Shown here piece after piece: positions 55,546 to 63,180 of a DNA stretch of 64,000 bases. The DNA comes from Mariniradius saccharolyticus AK6 (GTDB taxonomy: Bacteria; Bacteroidota; Bacteroidia; Cytophagales; Cyclobacteriaceae): positions 124,001 to 188,000 of the forward strand of contig NZ_AMZY02000007.1 of NCBI RefSeq assembly GCF_000330725.2. Reading direction: 5' to 3'. Position numbers and translations under genes: made by a program. The stretch's first letter is position 1. Each line of letters opens with the position of its first letter. The notes below the pieces were generated by a model. The model saw nothing but the letters and a program-made list of their open reading frames with translations, was not told the DNA's origin and did no database searches.

Positions 55546-56103
55546 ATGGCAATCAATAGACGTGACGCAATCAAAAGCTTTGTCATCATGATGGGCGGGG
55601 CTATGGTAGGTGCCAATGCCATCCTGACCGGCTGCAAACCCGAACACCAAATCATTGGACTGGAATTCAGTCCCGATGATATCGCATTCCTGGACGAAAT
55701 CGGCGAAGCTATCATCCCGACCACAGATACGCCCGGAGCCAAAGCCACCAAAATCGGTGAGTTTATGGTCATGATGGTGAAAGATACCTATGCCGCCGAA
55801 CAGCAACAGGCCTTTACAGATGGATTGAATTTCATTATCAAGGATTTCAAAGCTAGCCAAGGCAAAGACTTCATGGAGGCAACGGTAGAAGAAAGAACCT
55901 CCTACCTTAACGGATTAAAAGCCAAAGCTGAAAATCCAGAAGGCAAAAACGCCGCAGTGGTCAAAATGCTTCAAGATCTCACGGTCTTGGGATATTTCAC
56001 CTCCGAAATTGGAGCTACCCAGCAACTTCGCTATTATGAGGTCCCAGGAAGATATGAGCCCTGTATCGATTACAAACCCGGTGACAAAGCCTATGCGATC
56101 TAA
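55546..56103 (+). CDS. gluconate 2-dehydrogenase subunit 3-like lipoprotein (plus arm)
   Basis: A 185-residue counterpart of the minus-arm small subunit. It starts MAINRRDAIKSFVIMMGGAMVGANAILTGCK: a Tat-like RRDAIKS motif and a good lipobox (ILTGC), so it should be an exported lipoprotein. The body has the family block IGEAIIPTTDTPGAKATKIGEFM and a C-terminal CIDYKPGDKAYAI. It lies 18 bases after the plus-arm GMC gene and is very likely its export partner and anchor. Confidence 0.9.
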   Translation: MAINRRDAIKSFVIMMGGAMVGANAILTGCKPEHQIIGLEFSPDDIAFLDEIGEAIIPTTDTPGAKATKIGEFMVMMVKDTYAAEQQQAFTDGLNFIIKDFKASQGKDFMEATVEERTSYLNGLKAKAENPEGKNAAVVKMLQDLTVLGYFTSEIGATQQLRYYEVPGRYEPCIDYKPGDKAYAI

Positions 56104-56131
56104 TTTGAGATTTGTACATTAATATCGAGTA

Positions 56132-56186
56132 TTCCCACGGTACGCTCTTTCAATCGGTAAAACTGAAAGGGCTGTCACCGTGGGAA
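56132..56186. promoter_or_regulatory. long hairpin between the small-subunit and TIM-barrel genes
   Basis: TTCCCACGGT (56132-56141) pairs with ACCGTGGGAA (56177-56186); inside, GCTCTTTCA (56144-56152) pairs with TGAAAGGGC (56164-56172, one wobble), leaving an 11-base loop and a small internal loop. No T run follows, so it is not a classical terminator. It may be a processing or stability element within the operon. Confidence 0.6.
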
Positions 56187-56217
56187 ATTAATTTTGAACC
56201 AAAACCCAGCAACCCGC

Positions 56218-57117
56218 ATGACAAACAGAAGAAAATTTATCCAAATCAGCTCCGCGCTAAGCGTCGGTGCATTATTGCCCCTCCAGTTTTGCAGTCCTGC
56301 CAAAAAGGAAGAATCCACTACCGATGCGATATTGGATGCGGCTAAGGGTATCCTTGATGACTTTGGCCTCCAGCTTTACTCGGTCAAAGAAAATATGGCT
56401 GAAGACCCTGTTGCTACAATCAAATCCGTCGCAGGATTTGGATATACCCAATTGGAAGGATTTGACGGAGGAAAAGGTATTTTCTGGGGCATGAGCCCCA
56501 CGGACTTCAAGAAATTGATGGATGATTTGGGAGTGAAGTTTATCGCATCGCACGCCAATACCTTCGAAAACCTCGAGCAACAAGCAGAACAAGCCGGTTC
56601 TATCGGCATGCAATACCTGATCTGTCCCTGGGTCGGTCCACAGAAATCCATGGATGATTTCAAAAGGCTTGCGGACGATTTCAACAAACAAGGGGAAATC
56701 TGCAAAAAGCATGGCGTGAAATTCGCCTATCACAATCACGGCTACACGTTTGATACGCTTGACGGTCAAATCCCACAAGACTACCTGATGGAGAATACCG
56801 ACCCAGGCTTGGTAGATTTTGAAATGGACACTTATTGGGTGTATACCGCCGGAAAAGATCCCATCGAGTACATCAAAAAGTATCCGGGAAGATTTACCCT
56901 GGGCCACGTAAAGGACAAATCCGGTGATCTGCCGTTCTCAGAAGCAAATGGATCAACGATCGTCGGAACGGGAATCATGGATTTTCCGAGTATCCTAAGG
57001 GCAGGAATGGACAACGGGATGAAATATTTTATCGTAGAGCAAGAGCGGTTTGAAGGAACCAACCCCATGGACGCGGCTGAAAAAAACGCTGCCTACATGA
57101 AAAACTTGGTTTTTTGA
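56218..57117 (+). CDS. sugar phosphate isomerase/epimerase TIM-barrel lipoprotein (plus arm)
   Basis: A 299-residue xylose-isomerase-like TIM barrel. Counted from the ATG at 56218, the N-terminus MTNRRKFIQISSALSVG has a Tat-like RRKFIQ motif and a probable lipidated Cys in LPLQFCSPAKK. Likely metal ligands: His in AYHNHGYTF, Glu in VDFEMDTYW, His in LGHVKDKS, Glu in IVEQERFE. As an exported member beside GMC dehydrogenases it is a candidate for isomerising or cleaving an oxidised glycoside in the periplasm. Last gene of the plus arm; a strong terminator follows. Confidence 0.88.
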   Translation: MTNRRKFIQISSALSVGALLPLQFCSPAKKEESTTDAILDAAKGILDDFGLQLYSVKENMAEDPVATIKSVAGFGYTQLEGFDGGKGIFWGMSPTDFKKLMDDLGVKFIASHANTFENLEQQAEQAGSIGMQYLICPWVGPQKSMDDFKRLADDFNKQGEICKKHGVKFAYHNHGYTFDTLDGQIPQDYLMENTDPGLVDFEMDTYWVYTAGKDPIEYIKKYPGRFTLGHVKDKSGDLPFSEANGSTIVGTGIMDFPSILRAGMDNGMKYFIVEQERFEGTNPMDAAEKNAAYMKNLVF

Positions 57118-57144
57118 AACCGTTAAAACCCACTAAGAAATGCG

Positions 57145-57176
57145 AAAGCCTACCTTTTTCGGGTAGGCTTTTTTTT
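57145..57176 (+). terminator. rho-independent terminator of the plus arm
   Basis: A perfect 10-bp stem (AAAGCCTACC at 57145-57154 with its complement at 57162-57171), a 7-base loop and a run of eight T. The T run touches the stop of the convergent sensor gene. Confidence 0.93.
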
Positions 57177-57828
57177 AATTCACAAATTCCGACCTGATGG
57201 ACCGGGAAGTATAGATCAGCAAATAGATAATCACAATCAGTATCACCAATGCGGCAACTTCAAATTGTGCCCATATCTTTGATTTATTGACCGTCTTCTC
57301 TGCCTTTTTGGCGATTTTCTGGCCTTCCTCCAATTGGATTTGGGAGAGTTTTTCCAAATCCACCAAAGCACGCTCTATTGAACTGTTGTATTCCTTAACT
57401 TTCTGGGTATTGATGCCTTGGGTGTCGCTATAGAGTAGCGCATAGTCAGCAATCCTCAGGTTTTCCTGGATAATCTTCTTGAAATCGGTCAAATACCCTG
57501 CTTCTGCGATCGTCAAGTCTGTGTCCTCAAACTCCTCCACAATCTTCAATATATCGTTTTCGCGTTTGGTGATTTCCCCGACGGCGTTGGAATAATCACT
57601 CTCAAAAGCGCAGTGGTTTACCAGAAGCTTGATCCTAAAAAGTTCCTCCGAAATGGAAAATATATAACTCTCCACAACGAGCCTATCATCATAAAAGGAA
57701 ACGAATGAATTGCCCAGGTCATTGAAATTCCTACGTTCCAGAATATTTTTCCCAAAGATCATGATGATAAGGACTGTAAGAATGGTAGCTACTTTCAGTT
57801 TTCTTTTTTGAAGTTGGGTTCTAGACAT
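57175..57828 (-). CDS. four-helix-bundle (4HB_MCP-like) sensory membrane protein, orphan
   Basis: A 217-residue protein with a membrane segment at each end (near ILTVLIIMIFG and AALVILIVIIYLLIYTS) enclosing about 150 residues of helical bundle (for example YSNAVGEITKRENDILKIVEEFEDTDL). This is the layout of the four-helix-bundle sensor of chemoreceptors and histidine kinases (4HB_MCP), but no HAMP, kinase or receptor signalling domain follows: the protein stops 11 residues after TM2. It could signal through a partner, or be a trimmed receptor. Convergent with the sugar-oxidation arm. Confidence 0.8.
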   Translation of the reverse strand: MSRTQLQKRKLKVATILTVLIIMIFGKNILERRNFNDLGNSFVSFYDDRLVVESYIFSISEELFRIKLLVNHCAFESDYSNAVGEITKRENDILKIVEEFEDTDLTIAEAGYLTDFKKIIQENLRIADYALLYSDTQGINTQKVKEYNSSIERALVDLEKLSQIQLEEGQKIAKKAEKTVNKSKIWAQFEVAALVILIVIIYLLIYTSRSIRSEFVN

Positions 57829-58045
57829 GATCGGGTATACTATGGGTGTATGATATTCTGGCCAGCCAAATTAAGTCCTACTAAGGTCAAGGCCTTAAAT
57901 TGGCACCCAATTAAATTTTTTGCGGTGACATAACCTAAAGTTTCCCGATTTTTTTGAATTCTCAAACCATAACCATAGGCTCATCTGTAATTTGGGTATC
58001 GGAGATATAAGTTTTTGTTTATATTCAAAGCGCAACCGATTCTAA

Positions 58046-59206
58046 ATGAAAAAAATCCTAATTGCGCTTGTCAGCTTGATTCTGTTGTATTGGCTTGCGA
58101 CGCTTATCGTTCCGGGAATCATCGAAAAAGGCAACAACCCTGTCAAGCAGCTACCTCCCTACTCCGTATCAGAAGAAGCTTCAGAGCTATATGCTTCACT
58201 GGATTTTGTGGCAGATCTTCACTGCGATGCATTGTTATGGGGACGTGACCTGACGAAGCGTGGCAAGCGCGGACACGTGGATTTTCCGCGGATGCAGGAG
58301 GGTAATATCGCCCTGCAGGTCTTCACTGTTGTTTCTAAATCCCCCAAGGGGCAAAACATGGAATCCAACAGTGCCGACACGCAGGACAACATCACCCTGC
58401 TAAACATCGTGCAGGGGAGACCGATATCCAATTGGTTTAGCCTGATGAAACGAACCCTCTACCAATCTGCACAATTGGAGGAATTTGCAGCAGAATTTCA
58501 CGATGAGTTCATCATTGTAAAAAATCCAGAAGATGTACTGGAACTGGTTGAGAAAAGGAAAGCAGATAAGCATGTCATTGGCGGTCTTTTGGGAATCGAA
58601 GGGGCCCATGCATTGGAGGGAAAGATAGAAAACCTTGATAAGGCCTATGAGGCTGGCGTGAGGCTGATCGGGCCAATGCATTTCTTTGATAATGAGATGG
58701 GTGGCTCGGCCCATGGAGCGAGCGGAGAAGGATTGACGGATTTTGGAAAAAAAGTCATCCGGCGCATGAACGAGCTAAGTATGATCATCGACCTCGCCCA
58801 TGCCTCACCAAAAATGATCGACGACATCTTGGAGATGTCCAGCAAGCCGGTGATGGTTTCGCATACCGGCATCAGGTCTGTGCTGAATTCACCAAGAAAC
58901 CTATCCGATGAGCAGATCCGTAAGATCGCCGCCAAAGAGGGAATCATCGGCATCGCGTTTTTCGATATGGTTCAGGGACCGGACGAACTTCGGGGAATTG
59001 TCGCGAGTATGAAGCGTGTCAAAAACCTCGTCGGAGTAGAACATATCGCTTTGGGCAGCGATTACGACGGCAGCGTTGCCGCACCGTTTGACATTACGGG
59101 CTTGCCCTTGATCGTGGATGCACTTTTGAACGAGGGTTTTGCGGAAGATGAAATCCGAGCCATCATGGGCGAAAACGTGAAAAATTTCCTTTTGGCGAAT
59201 CTCTAG
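58046..59206 (+). CDS. membrane dipeptidase (peptidase M19)
   Basis: A 386-residue zinc dipeptidase of the renal dipeptidase/M19 family. The metal-binding FVADLHCDALLWGRD, the bridging Glu in LLGIEGAHALEG, His in IIDLAHASPKMIDD and VMVSHTGIRSV, and Asp in IALGSDYDGSV are all seen. A hydrophobic N-terminus (MKKILIALVSLILLYWLATLIV) anchors or exports it. It cleaves dipeptides, often D-amino-acid-containing ones of cell-wall turnover. The CCC1-family gene starts 1 base after the stop. Confidence 0.95.
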   Translation: MKKILIALVSLILLYWLATLIVPGIIEKGNNPVKQLPPYSVSEEASELYASLDFVADLHCDALLWGRDLTKRGKRGHVDFPRMQEGNIALQVFTVVSKSPKGQNMESNSADTQDNITLLNIVQGRPISNWFSLMKRTLYQSAQLEEFAAEFHDEFIIVKNPEDVLELVEKRKADKHVIGGLLGIEGAHALEGKIENLDKAYEAGVRLIGPMHFFDNEMGGSAHGASGEGLTDFGKKVIRRMNELSMIIDLAHASPKMIDDILEMSSKPVMVSHTGIRSVLNSPRNLSDEQIRKIAAKEGIIGIAFFDMVQGPDELRGIVASMKRVKNLVGVEHIALGSDYDGSVAAPFDITGLPLIVDALLNEGFAEDEIRAIMGENVKNFLLANL

Positions 59207-59207
59207 T

Positions 59208-59933
59208 ATGGAAAGCCAAATGCACCGACAGGTTTCATTTTTTGGTAGGTTTCAGCACTACCTGAGGGAATTTGTGTATGGTGGAATAGACGGGGCGGTG
59301 ACTACGTTCGCGGTTGTCGCAGGAGCAGTCGGAGCCAATCTCGACACCTCAATTATCCTGATTCTTGGGTTTGCAAACTTGTTGGCAGACGGGTTTTCAA
59401 TGTCCGTGGGTGCTTACCTTTCAGCCAAATCAGAAAAGGAAAATTACCAAAAACACCGCGCCATTGAATATTGGGAAGTGGACAACATCCCCGAAATGGA
59501 AAGAGAAGAAGTCCTTCAAATCTACAAAGCCAAGGGATTTGAGGGCGAATTGCTGGAAAAGGTCGTGGATGTCATCACCGCGGACCGCGATAGATGGGTC
59601 GATGAAATGATGAAAAACGAGCTAGATATGATCGAAGATTCCAAAAGCCCATTCAACATCGGACTTGCTACCTTGATTTCATTTGTTTTGGTTGGATTTA
59701 TTCCCTTGGCCTTCTATGTCTATGATTTTGTATTCGAGTCAGGCATTTCACTGTTCCTGTGGACGAGTATTGGCACAAGTGTCGCTTTTGTGGTCGTGGG
59801 CTGGTTGAAAAGTTACGTCAACCAAACGCCGGTTTTGAAAAGTGTCTGGGAAACTCTTGCCTTGGGCGTCGTTGCCGCATTTGTCGCCTATTTAGTGGGT
59901 GATGTTTTGGATAGCATACTAATCAACTCTTGA
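59208..59933 (+). CDS. VIT1/CCC1-family Fe2+/Mn2+ transporter
   Basis: A 241-residue membrane protein of the CCC1/VIT1 family. Marks are FVYGGIDGAVTTFAVVAGA in TM1, ANLLADGFSMSVGAYLSAKSE, and a Glu/Asp-rich cytosolic linker (EMEREEVLQIYKAKGFEGE), which in VIT1 binds metal. About five membrane segments. It should export or sequester ferrous iron or manganese. It starts 1 base after the dipeptidase stop and its TGA overlaps the next ATG by one base. Confidence 0.93.
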   Translation: MESQMHRQVSFFGRFQHYLREFVYGGIDGAVTTFAVVAGAVGANLDTSIILILGFANLLADGFSMSVGAYLSAKSEKENYQKHRAIEYWEVDNIPEMEREEVLQIYKAKGFEGELLEKVVDVITADRDRWVDEMMKNELDMIEDSKSPFNIGLATLISFVLVGFIPLAFYVYDFVFESGISLFLWTSIGTSVAFVVVGWLKSYVNQTPVLKSVWETLALGVVAAFVAYLVGDVLDSILINS

Positions 59934-60703
59934 TGGAAACAATCAATGAAGTCATCGCCGAAATGGACAAGATCGTCCAATCTTGCCGCGACAAGAGCAG
60001 CCGAATAGGCTTTTTTGCCGTGTTGTACCGGATGGTTACGATTCGCGTGAGGGATGGGATTCTGGCGGGTGAGTTTGAAGACAATCCACGGATGGAGAAG
60101 TTGGATATCCTCTTCGCCAAGCGCTTTATCGATGCCTACCACGCCTACCAAACCGGACAGCAGATTACCGAAAGCTGGAAATTGGCGTTTGATGCGGCCG
60201 TGTCGACAAACCACCTGGTGCTACAGCACCTGTTACTTGGGATGAATGCGCATATCAACCTTGATTTGGGAATCGCCGCTGTAGAGACCATGAAAGGGAA
60301 AAACCTCGAAGATATCGAAGGTGATTTCAACAAGATCAATCAGGTATTGGGCGATTTGGTAGATGATGTCAAGCTCAACATCGGCACGATTTCCCCCACG
60401 TTCTCCCGATTGATCCGTTTTTCAAAAGGCAAGGAGGAAATCCTGGTCAACTTTAGCATCAAACTGGCACGGGAAGGCGCTTGGAAATTTGCCAAGCGGT
60501 TTGCAGCCGCCGAGGACGAGTCAGAAGCGATCGGAAAACGTGACAAAGTCATTAGCCTGCTCGCCAAAGGACTCATCAGGCCCGGCCTCAAGCTGAGGTT
60601 ATTGATTTGGATCGCGGGTCTCTCCGAATGGAAATCCGTGCCCGAGATCATGGACCAACTCGGCAAAATTGCAGAAGCACAGATTACAAAGGCTCGGGCC
60701 TGA
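59933..60703 (+). CDS. DUF5995 family protein
   Basis: A 256-residue protein matching DUF5995 by its central HLVLQHLLLGMNAHINLDLGIA (His-rich, possible metal site) and the N-terminal FFAVLYRMVTIRVRDGI. No catalytic role is known to me. The ATG at 59933 overlaps the CCC1 stop by one base (TGATG), so the three genes 58046-60703 form one operon. Its 3' end overlaps the convergent DUF4407 gene by 20 bases. Confidence 0.82.
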   Translation: METINEVIAEMDKIVQSCRDKSSRIGFFAVLYRMVTIRVRDGILAGEFEDNPRMEKLDILFAKRFIDAYHAYQTGQQITESWKLAFDAAVSTNHLVLQHLLLGMNAHINLDLGIAAVETMKGKNLEDIEGDFNKINQVLGDLVDDVKLNIGTISPTFSRLIRFSKGKEEILVNFSIKLAREGAWKFAKRFAAAEDESEAIGKRDKVISLLAKGLIRPGLKLRLLIWIAGLSEWKSVPEIMDQLGKIAEAQITKARA

Positions 60704-61724
60704 TATCCAAGCTTGTCCGAAAATCCCGAAGCCTCTTGTCGCTGCTGCCATCTACTTTCACGGTCTGCTCCTTGGTGTAGGATTTCACCCGGTGCTCCGC
60801 CAAATCCAAAAGATCATCATATGGACCTCTCGGGGAAATCAGCTTCACAAAAATCGGGGCTGTCTCGACGGCCACGAACAATAGCATGATAAAAATATTG
60901 GCCATGGCCATTGCATTGCTCTCCTCAGTCAACACTTGCAATCCGTCAAGTCGGGCCGCCAATCCGTCGAATCCATCGATATTCGGCTGTATCTTGTCAA
61001 ATTCAGCTTGACGAAGTGCCGTCAGGCGCTGGATTTGTGCATCCAAAGTATCGATTCTGACTTGATGGGCAGCTTTCAGGTTGTTCAGATCATTTTGGGC
61101 GGCATCGAGTTGCTGCTCCTTTTTCTTCGCGTTGGTTCCGATCCCGACGATTCCCGAAGTTCCATCCGATTTGGTACCAAAGCGCTCAAAATCATATTCT
61201 TTCTGAAGTTTATCCCGGAATACCGTCGCAGCCTCCACTTCGGCACGGAGACTGTCCTTTTTGGCTTCAAGATCGTTGATTTCAGCAAATCCCAATTTCA
61301 GTCGCTCCTTACTTTGCGCGATCATTTCCGTTTTCTTTTCGTCCAGTTTTCGGTTGATTTCACGCTCAAAAATCTTGATTTCCAATGGCTTGGAAATGAC
61401 AATGGCCAAAAGCACCGCAAAAACCAACCTTGGGATCGCCATCCTCCACTCTGCCCAGGCATTGTTCCGTTTCCTCATGCTGGATACGATAAACCGGTCC
61501 AAATTGAAAATCATCAAGCCCCAGACCAGGCCAAATCCGATTGCATACCAGACAGACTGAAAAACTGTGAACAGCGCATACCCCGCGGAAATCGCCGCCA
61601 ATAACCCTGTGAAAAAAACGGTGCCGCCGATACCCACATACTTGTGGGTCTCCGTAGGTGACTTTTCCAAAAGCGGAGCATAGGCACCGGAACAGAACCA
61701 GAAAAAGCGCGTGAGTTTCTTCAT
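60684..61724 (-). CDS. DUF4407 domain membrane protein
   Basis: A 346-residue protein of the DUF4407 family. It has three membrane segments in the first 110 residues (for example TVFFTGLLAAISAGYALFT and FGLVWGLMIFNLD), a central coiled-coil region with many Lys, Glu and Gln, and a last membrane segment (MANIFIMLLFVAVETAPIFVKL) before the C-terminal DRLR-type tail. The layout resembles channel-like or phage-inhibition-like membrane proteins, but function is unknown. Its 3' end overlaps the DUF5995 gene by 20 bases. Confidence 0.82.
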   Translation of the reverse strand: MKKLTRFFWFCSGAYAPLLEKSPTETHKYVGIGGTVFFTGLLAAISAGYALFTVFQSVWYAIGFGLVWGLMIFNLDRFIVSSMRKRNNAWAEWRMAIPRLVFAVLLAIVISKPLEIKIFEREINRKLDEKKTEMIAQSKERLKLGFAEINDLEAKKDSLRAEVEAATVFRDKLQKEYDFERFGTKSDGTSGIVGIGTNAKKKEQQLDAAQNDLNNLKAAHQVRIDTLDAQIQRLTALRQAEFDKIQPNIDGFDGLAARLDGLQVLTEESNAMAMANIFIMLLFVAVETAPIFVKLISPRGPYDDLLDLAEHRVKSYTKEQTVKVDGSSDKRLRDFRTSLDIRPEPL

Positions 61725-61917
61725 GAAGGAAAATGGGATTGAATGGTTTGGCTATCTTTGAACAAAAAACGGGCAATAGGATTCAAAATTGTTGTATTCC
61801 CTTTTACCAATCATGCAAAAGGGACGAAATCCTCGAAATTTGTGCCGGACGCCGTGCCTAGTCGGAGGACTTTTTTTCCTCCAATGCCAAGAATCCTTGA
61901 TTTCCTCCTGTCCATTA

Positions 61918-61949
61918 TTGGTACAATCGAAAAAAACGGTCAACTTTTG
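61918..61949 (+). promoter_or_regulatory. possible Bacteroidota-type promoter for the SGNH hydrolase
   Basis: TTG at 61918-61920, a 21-base spacer and AACTTTTG at 61942-61949 (one mismatch to TAnnTTTG). The start codon at 61967 is 17 bases downstream. Confidence 0.4.
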
Positions 61950-61966
61950 TCCATAAATGCACACTT

Positions 61967-62647
61967 ATGAAATCCATTCGCAACCGCTATAATCGATACG
62001 CGCTCATCCAATTCCTGTTTTTCTGTACGATCCTAATCATTGGCCAAACAGCAAATTCCCAGGAAATCGGATTCAAGGAAGAGGTGGCCGGCTTGGTGGA
62101 AAAACTTGACCAACAAGGCTGGGAAAAGGGCGGTGTTGTCTTCACGGGCAGCTCCAGTATCCGATTTTGGAAAACACTCGCCGAAGATTTCCCGAAAACC
62201 AACACCATCAATACGGGATTTGGAGGATCACAGGCGCACGAGTTGCTGCATTACCTGGAGCCTTTGGTCATACGCTACGCACCGAAGAAAGTATTTATCT
62301 ACATCGGCGAAAACGACATCAACGCCGGCAAATCTGTCCGCCAGACCATGACAGAAATCAGCCTCATCATTGACCGCCTTCAGGCAGAACTCCCGGATGT
62401 GGAATTGTACTTCATCGGAACCAAGCCAAGCCCAAGTCGTTGGGAAAAGAGCGGTCAAATGCAGGCCTTTAATGCAGAATTGAATACCATGGCGCTTAGC
62501 AAAGACAATGTGTACTACATCTCTGTGTGGGATAAAATGCTGGACAAAAAAGGACAGCCCAATGAAACGCTCTTTGTCGAAGACCGACTTCACTTGAATG
62601 AAAAGGGCTATAAAATCTGGAGGAAAAGTGTGAAGGGTTTTCTATAA
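61967..62647 (+). CDS. exported SGNH/GDSL hydrolase
   Basis: A 226-residue SGNH hydrolase with a signal peptide (about residues 1-31, ending near QTANSQ). Block I is FTGSSSIRFW, in which the usual GDS is GSS (nucleophile probably Ser63); further blocks are NTGFGGSQ, IYIGENDINAG and the catalytic EDRLHLNEKGYKIW near the C-terminus. This fits esterases and sugar deacetylases that work in the envelope. It is unlike the first SGNH gene in the window (18.5 kb) in its exported nature. A degenerate repeat patch follows. Confidence 0.88.
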   Translation: MKSIRNRYNRYALIQFLFFCTILIIGQTANSQEIGFKEEVAGLVEKLDQQGWEKGGVVFTGSSSIRFWKTLAEDFPKTNTINTGFGGSQAHELLHYLEPLVIRYAPKKVFIYIGENDINAGKSVRQTMTEISLIIDRLQAELPDVELYFIGTKPSPSRWEKSGQMQAFNAELNTMALSKDNVYYISVWDKMLDKKGQPNETLFVEDRLHLNEKGYKIWRKSVKGFL

Positions 62648-62664
62648 GGAATGTGCCATTTTCT

Positions 62665-62735
62665 CAAGATCCAAGACTTAAGACTTCCGATGACAAACTT
62701 TCCCAACAACTAATGACTCAATAACTATCAACTAT
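62665..62735. repeat. short degenerate repeats (AAGACTTAAGACTT and TAATGACTCAATAAC types)
   Basis: Low-complexity repeat-like sequence in the 95-base gap between two genes. CAATAACTATC and CAACAACTAATGACTCAATAAC, read on the minus strand, resemble the GGTTATTGAGTTATTG units at 50149-50190, so the two patches may belong to one family in opposite orientations. Confidence 0.45.
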
Positions 62736-62742
62736 ACTCCCC

Positions 62743-63030
62743 ATGCCCATCATCAACCTCGGAATCCAGATTGTTCCCAAAAGCAAAACCCTAGATAGTT
62801 ACGCGCTTGTCGACAAAGCCATTGAAGTCATCCAGCAATCAGGTATCAAACATATCGTGACTCCTTTCGAAACCGTGATGGAAGGTCCACAGGAGGAATT
62901 GATGGAAATTGCCAGACGGGTACAGGAAGCAGTCCTCGCCGCAGGTGCCGAGGAAGTTTTGGTCTACTACCGCATGCAAATTCGGAAAAACAGCGACGTC
63001 AGTATCGAGGATAAAATCGGGAAATATTAA
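62743..63030 (+). CDS. thiamine-binding protein (MTH1187/YkoF-like)
   Basis: A 95-residue single-domain protein of the MTH1187/YkoF family, identified by INLGIQIVPKSK, the central SGIKHIVTPFETVMEGP and the C-terminal VYYRMQIRKNSD. Members bind thiamine or its hydroxymethylpyrimidine part. No transporter or thi genes are adjacent, so the role in thiamine uptake or storage is not confirmed by context. Confidence 0.9.
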   Translation: MPIINLGIQIVPKSKTLDSYALVDKAIEVIQQSGIKHIVTPFETVMEGPQEELMEIARRVQEAVLAAGAEEVLVYYRMQIRKNSDVSIEDKIGKY

Positions 63031-63180
63031 AATCATCTGACCCCCATACCCTGAAAAATCACGGTTCCAGGCAATTTAACAGGCATTTTTTCAACTAATG
63101 TTGGCCGATTCCTTGACAAACGCCCGACCCCAATTGAAATCAATTCAATAAATTTCCGATTGGTTTTTAACTAACCTTCG

